Assembly (NCBI GenBank): GCA_024642665.1
Contig: JAHEAR010000008.1
Location: forward strand, 1 to 43,952
Reading direction: 5' to 3'
DNA from: Bacteroidota bacterium
GTDB lineage: Bacteria; Bacteroidota; Bacteroidia; Chitinophagales; Saprospiraceae
DNA: 43,952 nt
In this document: one piece after another, positions 16,935 through 26,449 of the stretch
Position numbering within the stretch: the first letter of the stretch is position 1
Layout of the letters: every line of letters begins with the position of its first letter
Translations under genes and position numbers: made by a program
Notes under the pieces: generated by a model
Databases searched by the model: none
What the model saw: the letters and a program-made list of their open reading frames with translations, nothing else
What the model was told of the DNA's origin: nothing

Positions 16935-16993
16935 GCCGGAAAGGGAATGGTAACGAATTTATCCTGAATAATCAGTAATAAATCTCCAATTAC

Positions 16994-18643
16994 TTATTCA
17001 TTTTTAGCCAGGGGGATGTCCCATTTGTCTTTGGCCACTAATTTTGGTGTTTCCGGATCACCTTCATAAGCAGGGGTCATAATAGCTACTCCATTTTCAT
17101 TAAAGACATCCAGAATATTTTGGTGAAGCAATGAATAAATTTTAGGTAGATGGATCTCATCCAAGCAGTATGCATTAATTTCATAGGTAACGGCAAAATC
17201 ACCTAATGATTTTTTATGGACAAATGGTTCGGGCTCTTTCATCAGGCCCTCTGTTCGATGCGCTGCAAGTTTTAGCATGGCATCCACCTGACGCCAGGGG
17301 GTGTCATATCCTATGCCCACCGTGGTATGAATAATCAGATCGTGTTTTTTTGCTCTCAGTGAATAATTGACTAAACTACTACCCAGCATGATGGAATTTG
17401 GAATGACAATTTCTTCATTTTTTCTGGAGCGTAATCTGGTGACCATTGAGGTATGGGATTCGACAAAGCCTTCGTATTCATTTACTTTAACAAAATCACC
17501 TTGTTTAAAGGCACCTTGATAGGTCATGGAATAACCGGCAACAATATTGGCAATAAACGAAGAGGAGCCAAGGGAAAAAACAATCCCCAGAAAAACTGAA
17601 ATACCTTGGAAGGCTGCGGTGTCGGACCCGGGGATGTAAGGAAAAGCGATTACTAATGCGAATACGGCAACAAATAACCTTACGATCTTAAATGTCTGCA
17701 TTGCCCAATCAGCATCAAATCCGTTGATAAGAATCGAACCCTTGCTTATTTCAAGGAAAACTAATCGTATAAATCGCAACAGGTATTTAGTCGCAAACCA
17801 TACCAGAAGGAGTACGATTAAGTTTGGAAGATGATTGATGAATCCCTTTCCGAAAGCATTTAATGGATCAAGAATCGTTTTTAACAATTCGACTGACACA
17901 GATTTTGTCCAGGGGAAAAGTCCCAGAAAGTAATTTAGAAATCCTATGCATATAAACGCTATTATCGCAGTTCTGATAATCTTATAAAACAAATGAAATG
18001 CATGAAACAGTTTGTTGGACTGAATCAGATTAAAGGAGGATTTTTCAAGTTGATGTACACGTGATGCCATCTTTCGCTTAAACACTTCATTCAGTCGTTT
18101 AAACAAAAAGTTGAAGGTGATTAAAACAATAAAAAGAATGCCTAAAGCCATAAATCCCTTGATGATACTAGCCTTAATCATAGGCGCACTTCGCATATGT
18201 CTGTAAGCTCTGATACTATCACTTAGACTTGATTGGATCACCTCGGCAAAAATTTCTTTAGTAATTCCTTCGGCCTCGCCATCCGCATCAAATACGCTCA
18301 TGACATATTCCTTACCTACGAATATCTTTATTCTGCCTTCCTCCTCATTGACCAGATTGACATTGTCAGGTGAAATAGTATAGTTCTTTGCTATCTCATA
18401 GATTCTGTTTTCAATGGTTTTTGCCCTCCGTAAAGCAGGATAGTTTAAAACACCTCTTACATAAAACAGGTGATTACCATCTATGGTGACCGGTGCCAGC
18501 GTTAGCATTTCATCCCGAGGAGAGGAATCCACTTCGTGTTGGGCCTGGGTAGCTCCGGTCACGGGGATGAGTAGGAGAGTAAATAAGAAGTATTTCAGTA
18601 ACCGGTAGGTAGACGCTGGGCTCATACTGTCGTTAAATGTCAT
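16994..18643 (-). CDS. MscS-family mechanosensitive ion channel
   Basis: A 549-residue membrane protein of the small-conductance mechanosensitive channel family. A signal peptide ends near residue 35 (GATQAQ). A periplasmic domain of about 120 residues follows, then four to five membrane helices between about 155 and 380. The pore-lining helix and beta domain are recognised from ISVFLGIVFSLGSSSFIANIVAGY, GAFKQGDFVKVNEYEGFVE, and TRLRSRKNEEIVIPNSIMLGSSLVNYS. The C-terminal alpha/beta domain runs to the end. The expected role is release of solutes on hypo-osmotic shock; the large periplasmic domain suggests a more specialised sensor. It is divergent from the TPR gene across a 304-base spacer. 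M7 (MSPAST) is a possible alternative start. Confidence 0.9.
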   Translation of the reverse strand: MTFNDSMSPASTYRLLKYFLFTLLLIPVTGATQAQHEVDSSPRDEMLTLAPVTIDGNHLFYVRGVLNYPALRRAKTIENRIYEIAKNYTISPDNVNLVNEEEGRIKIFVGKEYVMSVFDADGEAEGITKEIFAEVIQSSLSDSIRAYRHMRSAPMIKASIIKGFMALGILFIVLITFNFLFKRLNEVFKRKMASRVHQLEKSSFNLIQSNKLFHAFHLFYKIIRTAIIAFICIGFLNYFLGLFPWTKSVSVELLKTILDPLNAFGKGFINHLPNLIVLLLVWFATKYLLRFIRLVFLEISKGSILINGFDADWAMQTFKIVRLFVAVFALVIAFPYIPGSDTAAFQGISVFLGIVFSLGSSSFIANIVAGYSMTYQGAFKQGDFVKVNEYEGFVESHTSMVTRLRSRKNEEIVIPNSIMLGSSLVNYSLRAKKHDLIIHTTVGIGYDTPWRQVDAMLKLAAHRTEGLMKEPEPFVHKKSLGDFAVTYEINAYCLDEIHLPKIYSLLHQNILDVFNENGVAIMTPAYEGDPETPKLVAKDKWDIPLAKNE

Positions 18644-18947
18644 AGAGGTCAGATAGCTAATTCATTTTCTGCGTACCTAAAGGTAAGCTGGAAAAAGGAA
18701 GTAAACTTCTTATTGGACAAGATCTTTACAATTCCTGAGCACAGAATGGCAGGTTTATGCTCCTTTTAGATATTTTGGAGCCTTTCCAATATCATCCCCA
18801 CCGGCGTCGTTTAGAAAGAATATCGGAATTTAACATTAAATTTTATTATAATTTATAACTTATTCATAACTTTGTGGTTATGTTCAAATTCTGGGTTTGT
18901 TGCGCCCTGGATATTTTACTTAAAGGATAGAAAATGAGAAATCGGAA
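18644..18947. promoter_or_regulatory. Divergent spacer with TAnnTTTG element and inverted repeat before the TPR gene
   Basis: The spacer is gene-free. The right half is very A/T-rich. TAACTTTG at 18867-18874 matches the Bacteroidota -7 consensus and would give a leader of about 65 bases for the TPR gene. It is embedded in the inverted repeat CATAAC (18865-18870) / GTTATG (18877-18882), so a dimeric regulator could occlude the promoter. No matching -33 TTTG was seen. I found no clear promoter for the channel gene. Confidence 0.4.
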
Positions 18948-21900
18948 ATGATCAAAGAAATAAGACTTATTTCAGAATGGCTGAAGTGTCCGGGTAAGTA
19001 TTGGATGGTCTTAGTGCTGCTCGGCTCAGGAATGATGGCCAGTAGTCAGCAAACCGTTCTCCAGCGTGATGCCAGAAAAGATTTCTCGAATCTGGTTAAA
19101 GAATATGAGCAGGGACTTTTTGGTCGTTGTGTTCGATCAGCTGAAAAGTATATTGCCCGGTATCATGAAAACACTTACGATCAGCTGGTACTGGAAGCTG
19201 AATTGTATAAACTAAAAGCCGGTCTTCGTCTCGAGAGCCCGGGAATGCTCAATACCATCTTAGCATTTTCCACGAAGTATAAACCTGAAGCGGTTTCGGA
19301 CCAGGCGATTATGATTCTGGGCGAACATGCCTATGAAAATAAAGAATACGAAAAAGCGATTGAGTATCTGGGATTAGTGGACGGCCGAGCGCTTTCACCG
19401 GAAGATAAATCAGCCTTAAACTTCAAACTTGGGTATGTTCTTTTTATCCGGAAGGATTTTGATCGTGCTGCCACCTATTTTAAATACAATTTAGAAGTCA
19501 GAGATAAATACTACTATCCGTCCAACTACTACTATGGGATGACTCAGTATTTTAAGGAAAATTATACCGGAGCCATAAAAAGTTTTGAACGGGTGTCGGC
19601 TTCCTCTTTTTATAAGGACTACATTCCGTATTATATCACACAGATTTATTTCAGCACTAAAGAGTATAACAAAGTGATTGGTTATGGAAACCAGGCGCTT
19701 AGTAACGAAACTGTTCTTAATAAAACTGAAATCCGACAATTAATCGGGCAGGCACTTTTTGAAACCGGGGATTATGCTGCAGCTATTCCTCATTTGGCTT
19801 ATGTTGAAGCGAATACGGACAAACTCCGTACCGATGATTTCTATCAGTTGGGTATGGCCTATTACTTTTCTAAACAATATACGGAGGCTATACCTGTCCT
19901 CCTGCAGATACGTAATGAAGCCGGAGAAAAAGGACACTATGCTAATTACTTTATAGCCCAGTGTTATTTGCGCACAGGCGATAATGTTTCTGCACGCAAT
20001 AGTTTGATGAAGGCTTCTCAACGGGAAGAGGTGCCTTCCATCGCGACTGAATCGACCTTTCATTATGGAAGACTTTGTGCCGAAGCAGGAGATGATGCAG
20101 AAGCTATTCGCGTTTTGCAAACCATTCCTTCCACTAGCCCGGTGTATAACCAGGCCCATGAAACGATGGCTGGAATTCTTACCAATACAAGTGATTATAG
20201 TCTGGCGATTCAGGAACTGGAAGCGATGGGTGTTTTGTCTCCTGTATTAAAAGGAGCTTATCAAAAGGTATGCTTATACAGAGCAGAACAGTTGATTCAG
20301 GAAGGCCATACGTCGGAGGCCGGCGGACTGCTGGATAAATCACTCACGCAGCCAATGGATAAAACAATTGAGGCCAGAGCCTATTTCTGGAAAGGGCAAT
20401 TAGCCCATCTCAGTGGCAAATACGAGGAGAGTATAAAATGGTTTGACAAGTATTTTTTTATTGCGTTACAGGCCACCAAACTGCCTTTTAATCAAAGCAT
20501 CCCAATTGCTTATTATTCGCAAGGGTATAACTATCTACGCCGTGACAATTTTCAGGAAGCACAAAAGACATTTGAACGCGCCGTCAGTGGTCTTGAACAG
20601 GCTAACTCCATGGCAGAAGAAAGCAAACTCAAAAATCAGGTATACGCGGATGCTGTTTTGCGCGCAGGCGATTGTGCCTTTAAACTGAATCAGTATGACC
20701 AAGCGACAAAATATTATTTGATTGCGATATCAAACAATTATATCGGAAGTGATTATGCGAAGTATCAGGTCGCACTGATTAAAGGCTTGCAAAATCTTCG
20801 GGGAGAGAAAATCAGATTACTTGAAAAACTGGTGGCGGAAAACCCTGAATCAAGTTGGGCGGATGATGCTTTATTTCAGGCAGGAAATACGTATCACGAG
20901 GATAAACAAATCGAGAAGGCGATTCAATCCTACGAGAAAATTGTTTCAGATTACAGCGATCATAGTCCTTTACTTTTGCCGGCATTACTTCGACTTGGCG
21001 TGGTGACGTATAATAATAATGAATACGAAAGATCACTCAAATACTATAAGCAGGTATTTAACTATAATCCTGATCCGGAATCTTCCAAAGAAGCAATTGC
21101 AGCCATTCAGGAAATCTATGTTAACGTACTCGAGGATCCGGAAGCGTTTTTTGACTTTGCCGAAGGTGTGCCCGGGTTTAATGTCACCGGATCTGAAAAG
21201 GATTCGATTCTGTATTCGGCAGCTGAAAATTTCTATGCTGTGGCAGAATACCAAAAAGCGGTCGCCTCTTTTGGAAAGTATATTCAAGCGTATCCGGAGG
21301 GCGTGTATAGTTTAAAAGCAAAATATCTTCGCGCGGAATGTCTGGTGCTGGTTAAAGATTATGCAGCAGCACTGGCGGCTTTTGAGTTGGTCATACAAGT
21401 TGGACAAAGTGTTTATTATTCGCCTTCCTTATACAAAGCTGCTCTGATCGCGTACAATGATACACACGCATGGAGCAAGGCCTATAGTTATTATACAAGT
21501 TATATTCCGTTAGCGGATAGCGAAGACAAAAGTTTTGAAGCTCAACTTGGGGCTCTGCGAAGTGCTTATAAAATGGAAGATGCTCAAAAGGTGTATGCTG
21601 CCGGTGAGGCTGTTTTAATGCATCAAAGAGCAACGGATGATTACAGCGCATTGGCTCATTATGATATCGCAAAGATGGCGTATGGTGAGGGCAATTATGA
21701 GAAAGCACTTTCGTCTTTCAATGCAGTCATCCGCGTCAATAGTGCTGATCTTGGGGCAGAATCCCGATATTATATTGCCTCTATTTATGAAGAAAAAGGA
21801 GAGCATGAATTGGCGGCCAAACTTGCCGAAGAATCCGCGAGAGCAAATGTTGGCTATCCTGTATGGGTAGCAAAGTCCCTTCTGTTACTCTCCGATATAC

Positions 21901-22097
21901 AGTTTGCCTCCGGTGATCTCCTCAATGCCCGTGCTATTCTGGAGGCTATCATTGAAAACTTTCAGGGTAACCAGGAGATCATGACAGAAGCCAATCAGAA
22001 ATTAGCGCGTGTGAAGGTTGAGGAAGAACGCGTAAGTCGAATTAAGCCACAGAGTGGTGAGACGCTGGAGTTGCAACCTAATCCAAAAGAAGATTAA
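18948..22097 (+). CDS. Large exported tetratricopeptide-repeat protein
   Basis: A 1049-residue protein made almost entirely of helical TPR or TPR-like repeats after a signal peptide (cleavage near MMASSQQ, about residue 34). Repeat units with the W/G/Y-A-P-type spacing are clear, for example KDFDRAATYFKYNLEVR, NYTGAIKSFERV, DNFQEAQKTFERAVSG, EKAIQSYEKIVSDYSD, NNEYERSLKYYKQVFNYNP and NYEKALSSFNAVIRVN. At least a dozen units are present. It should form a long periplasmic superhelix acting as a protein-binding scaffold. The next gene, 9 bases downstream, encodes an outer-membrane barrel, so the pair probably works as one envelope complex. TPR-plus-barrel pairs are widespread in Bacteroidota but mostly uncharacterised. 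The start ATG at 18948 gives a good signal peptide. Confidence 0.88.
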   Translation: MIKEIRLISEWLKCPGKYWMVLVLLGSGMMASSQQTVLQRDARKDFSNLVKEYEQGLFGRCVRSAEKYIARYHENTYDQLVLEAELYKLKAGLRLESPGMLNTILAFSTKYKPEAVSDQAIMILGEHAYENKEYEKAIEYLGLVDGRALSPEDKSALNFKLGYVLFIRKDFDRAATYFKYNLEVRDKYYYPSNYYYGMTQYFKENYTGAIKSFERVSASSFYKDYIPYYITQIYFSTKEYNKVIGYGNQALSNETVLNKTEIRQLIGQALFETGDYAAAIPHLAYVEANTDKLRTDDFYQLGMAYYFSKQYTEAIPVLLQIRNEAGEKGHYANYFIAQCYLRTGDNVSARNSLMKASQREEVPSIATESTFHYGRLCAEAGDDAEAIRVLQTIPSTSPVYNQAHETMAGILTNTSDYSLAIQELEAMGVLSPVLKGAYQKVCLYRAEQLIQEGHTSEAGGLLDKSLTQPMDKTIEARAYFWKGQLAHLSGKYEESIKWFDKYFFIALQATKLPFNQSIPIAYYSQGYNYLRRDNFQEAQKTFERAVSGLEQANSMAEESKLKNQVYADAVLRAGDCAFKLNQYDQATKYYLIAISNNYIGSDYAKYQVALIKGLQNLRGEKIRLLEKLVAENPESSWADDALFQAGNTYHEDKQIEKAIQSYEKIVSDYSDHSPLLLPALLRLGVVTYNNNEYERSLKYYKQVFNYNPDPESSKEAIAAIQEIYVNVLEDPEAFFDFAEGVPGFNVTGSEKDSILYSAAENFYAVAEYQKAVASFGKYIQAYPEGVYSLKAKYLRAECLVLVKDYAAALAAFELVIQVGQSVYYSPSLYKAALIAYNDTHAWSKAYSYYTSYIPLADSEDKSFEAQLGALRSAYKMEDAQKVYAAGEAVLMHQRATDDYSALAHYDIAKMAYGEGNYEKALSSFNAVIRVNSADLGAESRYYIASIYEEKGEHELAAKLAEESARANVGYPVWVAKSLLLLSDIQFASGDLLNARAILEAIIENFQGNQEIMTEANQKLARVKVEEERVSRIKPQSGETLELQPNPKED

Positions 22098-22106
22098 TCC
22101 ACAGAA

Positions 22107-23708
22107 ATGAAAGCAATCATCGGTTTTATATTATTATTTAGTGTTGTTTCGCTGCATGCTCAGAATGATTTGCCGGAAGAACAGATTGAAGTGATTAAGG
22201 GCTTTGAAGTGAGACTGGCCAATTCAAGTATGATCAAAATTGTGCCTCAGCCGATTGTTGTGGATTCAAGTGTCCGGCATTATGAGTATAAGCTTTTAGC
22301 ACCTTCCCCGTCTATTGATTATCTCGCTCCTGAGATTAAGCCATTGGCTATACAAGCCGAGAAAAAGCCGACCTCATATCCGTTTTATGCCAAAGCAGGC
22401 TATGGAAGTCCTAATTCACTATTAGGGGCGATTTCATACGATCATGTGGGGAGTGAGGACTTTCAGTGGGGAATTGATTTAAGACACCTTAGTGCAAATA
22501 ATAAGAAAATTCCATTGCAGAAATTTTCAGATACGGAAGGTCGAATCAATGCGGCGTACCAATTAAACGAGAAGGTGGCTATCAGTGGTTATTTGAACGG
22601 ACACTTTGAAAAAGTGTATTTCTATGGAGCTGAGAATATACCACCGAATGAGGAGTCTCTGAAACGGGCATTTAATCGCTTTGATGGATATGTTGAAATA
22701 GCCCAGGTACATGCCCCGGAAACCAGTTTTAATTTTAAGGGATTTCTGCAATACCTGACGGATAAAGATGATTTGGGATCTTCAGAATCCGGATTTAAAT
22801 TGGGTGGCGAACTGGGTTCGGCAATTGGCGCAGAGGAATTTCCAATAGGACTTCAATTATTGATTGATTATTCTAACCTGGAACATACAGGCAGTTATGC
22901 TCTCAATAATGCGTTACTTCAACCCTACTTTGATTACTCACTGGGTTCCTTTAAATTTCATTTGAGTGCCATTGCTTTACTCAATAAACAGGCCAATGCA
23001 TTTCTTCCTGATGTTGCCATATCCTATTTTATGTCCAACGCAAGGCTTACGGTGGAGGCGGGTTGGAAAGGCGATGTATTAAAAAATAATTTTCACTTTC
23101 TGTCAGACTATAATCCTTATGTAGAGACCAGACTGGACAGCTTAACCAATTTGGTCAGCAGAAACATATACCTCAAATTAAAAGGTGCGACCGGTTCGTT
23201 TTCTTATGAAGTTTCAGGAAATTATACTTCGTTTAGCGGAATGTCTTTTTTCCTTCAGAACAAATTTGAGCCTTATGAATTTGACGTAATTTATGATGAT
23301 GGGCATTATTTTGGTGCATCAGCCTCTGTGCGTATGGAGTTGTTAAAGCATGTTGATTTGAGAGCACAATTTTATCATCGCTTTTACTCCCTGGATACGG
23401 AAGCGAAGCCCTGGCACAGGCCCTCTTCGGAGGTGACGGGTCAACTGACGTATGATGGAGGAGGAGACAAGTATCATGTATCTATCCTGACCGGCTTTAG
23501 AAATGGATTGCCCTACAGAACAGTGGGGGGAACAGAAGCAACCCTTAAGCCAATGATTGATTTTAATATCCATGGGGATTATTATTTCACTCGTGGGGTA
23601 GGTGCATTTATTGAGTTAAATAATCTTGCCGGAAATAAAAGTGAGCGATGGGCGGGCTACCCTGGTTTTGGTTTTAATGCTAAAGTCGGAGTGATGGTTC
23701 GCTTGTGA
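22107..23708 (+). CDS. Outer-membrane beta-barrel protein paired with the TPR protein
   Basis: A 533-residue exported protein. A clean signal peptide ends at residue 18 (SLHAQ). After about 70 residues of linker, the chain is a succession of amphipathic beta strands (YPFYAKAGYGSPNSLLGAISYDH, FQWGIDLRHLS, VAISGYLNGHFEKVYFYG) to a terminal strand ending FGFNAKVGVMVRL. This resembles the barrel of TonB-dependent receptors, but no plug domain is seen, so it is probably a porin-like or scaffold barrel rather than a true receptor. The gap to the TPR gene is 9 bases, so they are co-transcribed. The function is unknown; a role with the TPR protein in envelope organisation is inferred from position only. 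Confidence 0.8.
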   Translation: MKAIIGFILLFSVVSLHAQNDLPEEQIEVIKGFEVRLANSSMIKIVPQPIVVDSSVRHYEYKLLAPSPSIDYLAPEIKPLAIQAEKKPTSYPFYAKAGYGSPNSLLGAISYDHVGSEDFQWGIDLRHLSANNKKIPLQKFSDTEGRINAAYQLNEKVAISGYLNGHFEKVYFYGAENIPPNEESLKRAFNRFDGYVEIAQVHAPETSFNFKGFLQYLTDKDDLGSSESGFKLGGELGSAIGAEEFPIGLQLLIDYSNLEHTGSYALNNALLQPYFDYSLGSFKFHLSAIALLNKQANAFLPDVAISYFMSNARLTVEAGWKGDVLKNNFHFLSDYNPYVETRLDSLTNLVSRNIYLKLKGATGSFSYEVSGNYTSFSGMSFFLQNKFEPYEFDVIYDDGHYFGASASVRMELLKHVDLRAQFYHRFYSLDTEAKPWHRPSSEVTGQLTYDGGGDKYHVSILTGFRNGLPYRTVGGTEATLKPMIDFNIHGDYYFTRGVGAFIELNNLAGNKSERWAGYPGFGFNAKVGVMVRL

Positions 23709-23736
23709 ATTCAAAAAGGGTGATTACCTTCAAGTC

Positions 23737-24477
23737 ATGAAATTTGGATTGATAGGAGATCAGGTGAGTCATTCTTTTTCAAAGGACTACTTTACCGCAA
23801 AATTTGCAGCCTCCGGATTGGATAATTTCTCCTACGAACTTCTTTCCGTACCGAAGATTGAGCATATTTCAGACATTCTCAGACAGGATTTTTTTGGCCT
23901 GAACGTAACCAAGCCTTATAAATCTGCCGTGATGCAATATCTCAATCAAATAGATACAGATGCCTTTGCGATTGGAGCAGTGAATACACTTGTGCGGACC
24001 GACCGATTTTCTTGGAAAGGATTCAATACAGATTATATTGGGTTTGAGCAATCATTGCTTACCTGGGTTTCAATTTATGATTTACCAAAAAAGGCCTTGA
24101 TTTTAGGTTCCGGAGGAGCCTCTAAAGCCGTCAACCATGTTCTGTCAGGACTCGGAGTGGAAGTAGGTATCGTTTCTTCTGGAGATCACGGGGATTATAC
24201 ATATGATAATTTGACGGAAGATTTGGTCAGATCGCATCATTTGATCATCAATACTACACCGTTGGGAATGGTGCCAAAGACAGCTGAGTATCCCCCCATT
24301 CCTTTTAATTTACTGACAAGTAAACACTGGGTGTATGATCTGGTGTACAATCCGGCGAATACGTTATTTTTGACCCTAAGTCAGCAAGCGGGAGCCAGGG
24401 TAAAAAGTGGACTTGAAATGCTATACTTGCAGGCTGATTACGCATGGTCAATATGGAAATCGTATGGTAAATTCTGA
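23737..24477 (+). CDS. aroE: Shikimate dehydrogenase
   Basis: A 246-residue enzyme that reduces 3-dehydroshikimate to shikimate with NADPH, step four of the shikimate pathway. The substrate site is intact: SHSFS (11-15), NVTKPYK with catalytic K62, and GFNTDYIGF with the catalytic aspartate D99. The NADP loop is GSGGASKAV (124-132), followed by NTTPLGM (172-178) and the C-terminal helix SGLEMLYLQADYAW. It is shorter than E. coli AroE (272) but normal for Bacteroidota. Its last 14 bases overlap the start of the proline dehydrogenase gene. No other aromatic-pathway gene is nearby. Confidence 0.96.
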   Translation: MKFGLIGDQVSHSFSKDYFTAKFAASGLDNFSYELLSVPKIEHISDILRQDFFGLNVTKPYKSAVMQYLNQIDTDAFAIGAVNTLVRTDRFSWKGFNTDYIGFEQSLLTWVSIYDLPKKALILGSGGASKAVNHVLSGLGVEVGIVSSGDHGDYTYDNLTEDLVRSHHLIINTTPLGMVPKTAEYPPIPFNLLTSKHWVYDLVYNPANTLFLTLSQQAGARVKSGLEMLYLQADYAWSIWKSYGKF

Positions 24478-25672
24478 TCCTAAAGCTTCGTCCCACACGC
24501 CGGTAGCCGACTTTAGTAACACGGAGATCGCTTTCTCCCATAAATCTGATGCAGCACTGAGGCAAACCTCCTGGTTGTTTCGAATGATGAACAAATCCTG
24601 GTTGGTCAGCACCGGCGGGTCATTCGGGTTATGGTTGAATTCTTCGGGAATACGAATTTTTGATTCCCTGATTCGGTCGACCATATTCAAGCAATTTTGT
24701 GGGGGTATTAATCTGGAAGATTCAACTTTAGCCATTCAGCATTTGGCTGAATTAAATACCATGACGGTGTTGGATTTTGGGGCGGAAGGCAAGGTCAGGG
24801 AAATTGATTTTGACAATACCCTGAAAGAAAATCTCAGGGCTATAGCTTATGCTTCAACGAATCCTTCGGTGCCGGTGATCTCTTCTAAAGTGACAGCACT
24901 GGCCTCCAATGATATTCTAAAAAAGTTTCAGTTAGGACAATTAAAAACTGTTCAGGAAAAAGAAGCTTTTCAACGGGTCGAAGAACGATTGGATAAGCTT
25001 TGTCATGCCGCATGGGAGAGTGGGGTGGCTGTCTTTATTGACGCGGAGGAAACGTGGATGCAAGAGACCATAGATTATCTGGTTCTTACATTGATGGAAA
25101 AATATAATAAGGAAAGAATTGTCGTGTATCATACCTATCAGATGTACCGAAAGGATAAATTGGAAAGTCTGAAAGCGGATCATATGAGTGCCAGGGACAA
25201 GGGATACATTCTCGGTGCTAAGATTGTTCGAGGTGCGTATATGGAGAAGGAAAGAGAACGGGCGAAAGAAATGAAATATCCGTCCCCGATACAAAATTCG
25301 AAAGCGGATACGGATCGTGATTTTGATGCTGCCATAGCATATTGTGTCGACCACTATGAGGAGATTGCTTCCTGTAATGCCTCGCACAATATGAAGAGTA
25401 ATCTTATTCAGGCTGAGCTGATTGCATCAAAAGGATTGCCGAGAGATCATCGCCATTTGAATTTTTGCCAACTGTATGGGATGAGTGATCATATAACCTT
25501 TAATCTCGCAGCTGCGGGTTACAATGTTGCAAAATACCTTCCATATGGCCCGGTCAAAGAAGTTTTGCCATACCTGATCAGACGTGCCAGGGAGAATTCA
25601 GCCGTGACCGGTGAGATGAGTCGGGAACTTGGCCTCATTGTTGCAGAGATGACCCGCAGAGGTATGAAATAA
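24464..25672 (+). CDS. Proline dehydrogenase (PRODH), monofunctional
   Basis: An FAD enzyme that oxidises proline to pyrroline-5-carboxylate and delivers electrons to the respiratory chain; about 402 residues. Signatures are LDFGAEGK, AVFIDAEETWMQ, YHTYQMYRKDKL, GAKIVRGAYMEKERERA, the SHNMKSNLIQAEL segment, FCQLYGMSDHITFNLA, and the C-terminal YLIRRARENSA with the paired arginines that bind the proline carboxylate. No P5C dehydrogenase domain is fused and none is nearby. A longer frame starts at 24407, but the ATG at 24464 gives the family N-terminus (FSNTEIAFSHKSDAALR) and a 14-base overlap with aroE, so I chose it. The overlap implies coupled expression of two unrelated pathways. Confidence 0.95.
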   Translation: MVNSDPKASSHTPVADFSNTEIAFSHKSDAALRQTSWLFRMMNKSWLVSTGGSFGLWLNSSGIRIFDSLIRSTIFKQFCGGINLEDSTLAIQHLAELNTMTVLDFGAEGKVREIDFDNTLKENLRAIAYASTNPSVPVISSKVTALASNDILKKFQLGQLKTVQEKEAFQRVEERLDKLCHAAWESGVAVFIDAEETWMQETIDYLVLTLMEKYNKERIVVYHTYQMYRKDKLESLKADHMSARDKGYILGAKIVRGAYMEKERERAKEMKYPSPIQNSKADTDRDFDAAIAYCVDHYEEIASCNASHNMKSNLIQAELIASKGLPRDHRHLNFCQLYGMSDHITFNLAAAGYNVAKYLPYGPVKEVLPYLIRRARENSAVTGEMSRELGLIVAEMTRRGMK

Positions 25673-25707
25673 ATTTTATCTTCACCATTCAAACTAAACG
25701 TTATAAA

Positions 25708-26436
25708 ATGAAGTATTTACTTACACTATCTATTGTATTTACCCTCGCTGTAGCAGGACACTCTCAGTGGTGGTTTGATGCCGGTGTTTCCGGAGCCTGG
25801 GGATCTACAGGCTTGATTGATGACAATGTCTTTGATCATGGCTCGTATAAGCAGAAGCTGAGTTCCGGTACCGCTTTTGGAGGTCGGTTAGGCATCAACT
25901 ATGGATATCATGTTGGATTGATTGTGGAATATGGTGGCGCCACTTCCAAGCAGCAGTATAATTACAGCGGAGAATCTCCCTTTAATACCTTTCAGTGGAA
26001 GCATAATAACCTGACGACCATGTTCCGGTATTCAGGGAATGGAGCTTATGTCGAGTTTGGTGCGCAGTTTTCGTCTGTGAAGGATGTTGAGCTTGAAAAT
26101 GTTGTTTGGCCCGTTGCTAATGTTACAGAAAAATTCTCAGACAACTATACTTCCGGTGTTTTTGGATTCGGTTCCTATCTGATGGGAAGTGAACTTCTGA
26201 CGGTAAATTTAGGTGTCAGGGTTTACTGGGCATTTAACGATGCGGTGAATGAGACAGGAAAAGCGGAGTATTATCCAATTGTAACCAGTGTACCCAATGT
26301 TCAGCCGGGCACCTGGGATCCATCTGTAAAAACCCATGCTGCAGCCGCTATGTTGCGATTGGAGATTAACTATGCCTTTGGACATTTTGCTAAAGAAGGT
26401 TGTCATGACCGATGGAAGTTGATTTTGTTTCAATAG
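25708..26436 (+). CDS. Small outer-membrane beta-barrel protein
   Basis: A 242-residue exported protein. The signal peptide ends near residue 19 (AGHSQ). The remainder alternates aromatic and glycine-rich strands (WWFDAGVSGAWGSTG, FGGRLGINYGYHVGLIVEYGG, TMFRYSGNGAYVEFGAQFS, LTVNLGVRVYWAF, AAMLRLEINYAFGH), typical of an eight- to ten-strand OmpA/OmpW-type barrel. The last 14 residues after the final strand are charged and include one cysteine. No plug or peptidoglycan-binding domain is present. It follows proline dehydrogenase by 35 bases and is followed by a strong terminator, so it may be the last gene of the aroE run. The role is unknown. Confidence 0.78.
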   Translation: MKYLLTLSIVFTLAVAGHSQWWFDAGVSGAWGSTGLIDDNVFDHGSYKQKLSSGTAFGGRLGINYGYHVGLIVEYGGATSKQQYNYSGESPFNTFQWKHNNLTTMFRYSGNGAYVEFGAQFSSVKDVELENVVWPVANVTEKFSDNYTSGVFGFGSYLMGSELLTVNLGVRVYWAFNDAVNETGKAEYYPIVTSVPNVQPGTWDPSVKTHAAAAMLRLEINYAFGHFAKEGCHDRWKLILFQ

Positions 26437-26449
26437 GATTTGGATTATA

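Noticed and set aside
19740-20159. Minus-strand open frame of 139 codons inside the TPR gene
   Set aside because: Antisense to clear TPR repeats; compositionally a shadow frame.
22107-23708. TonB-dependent receptor call for the barrel next to the TPR gene
   Set aside because: No plug domain or TonB-box-like N-terminus is visible; a plug-less barrel description is safer.
24941-25387. Minus-strand open frame of 148 codons inside proline dehydrogenase
   Set aside because: Antisense to conserved PRODH motifs; no independent support.
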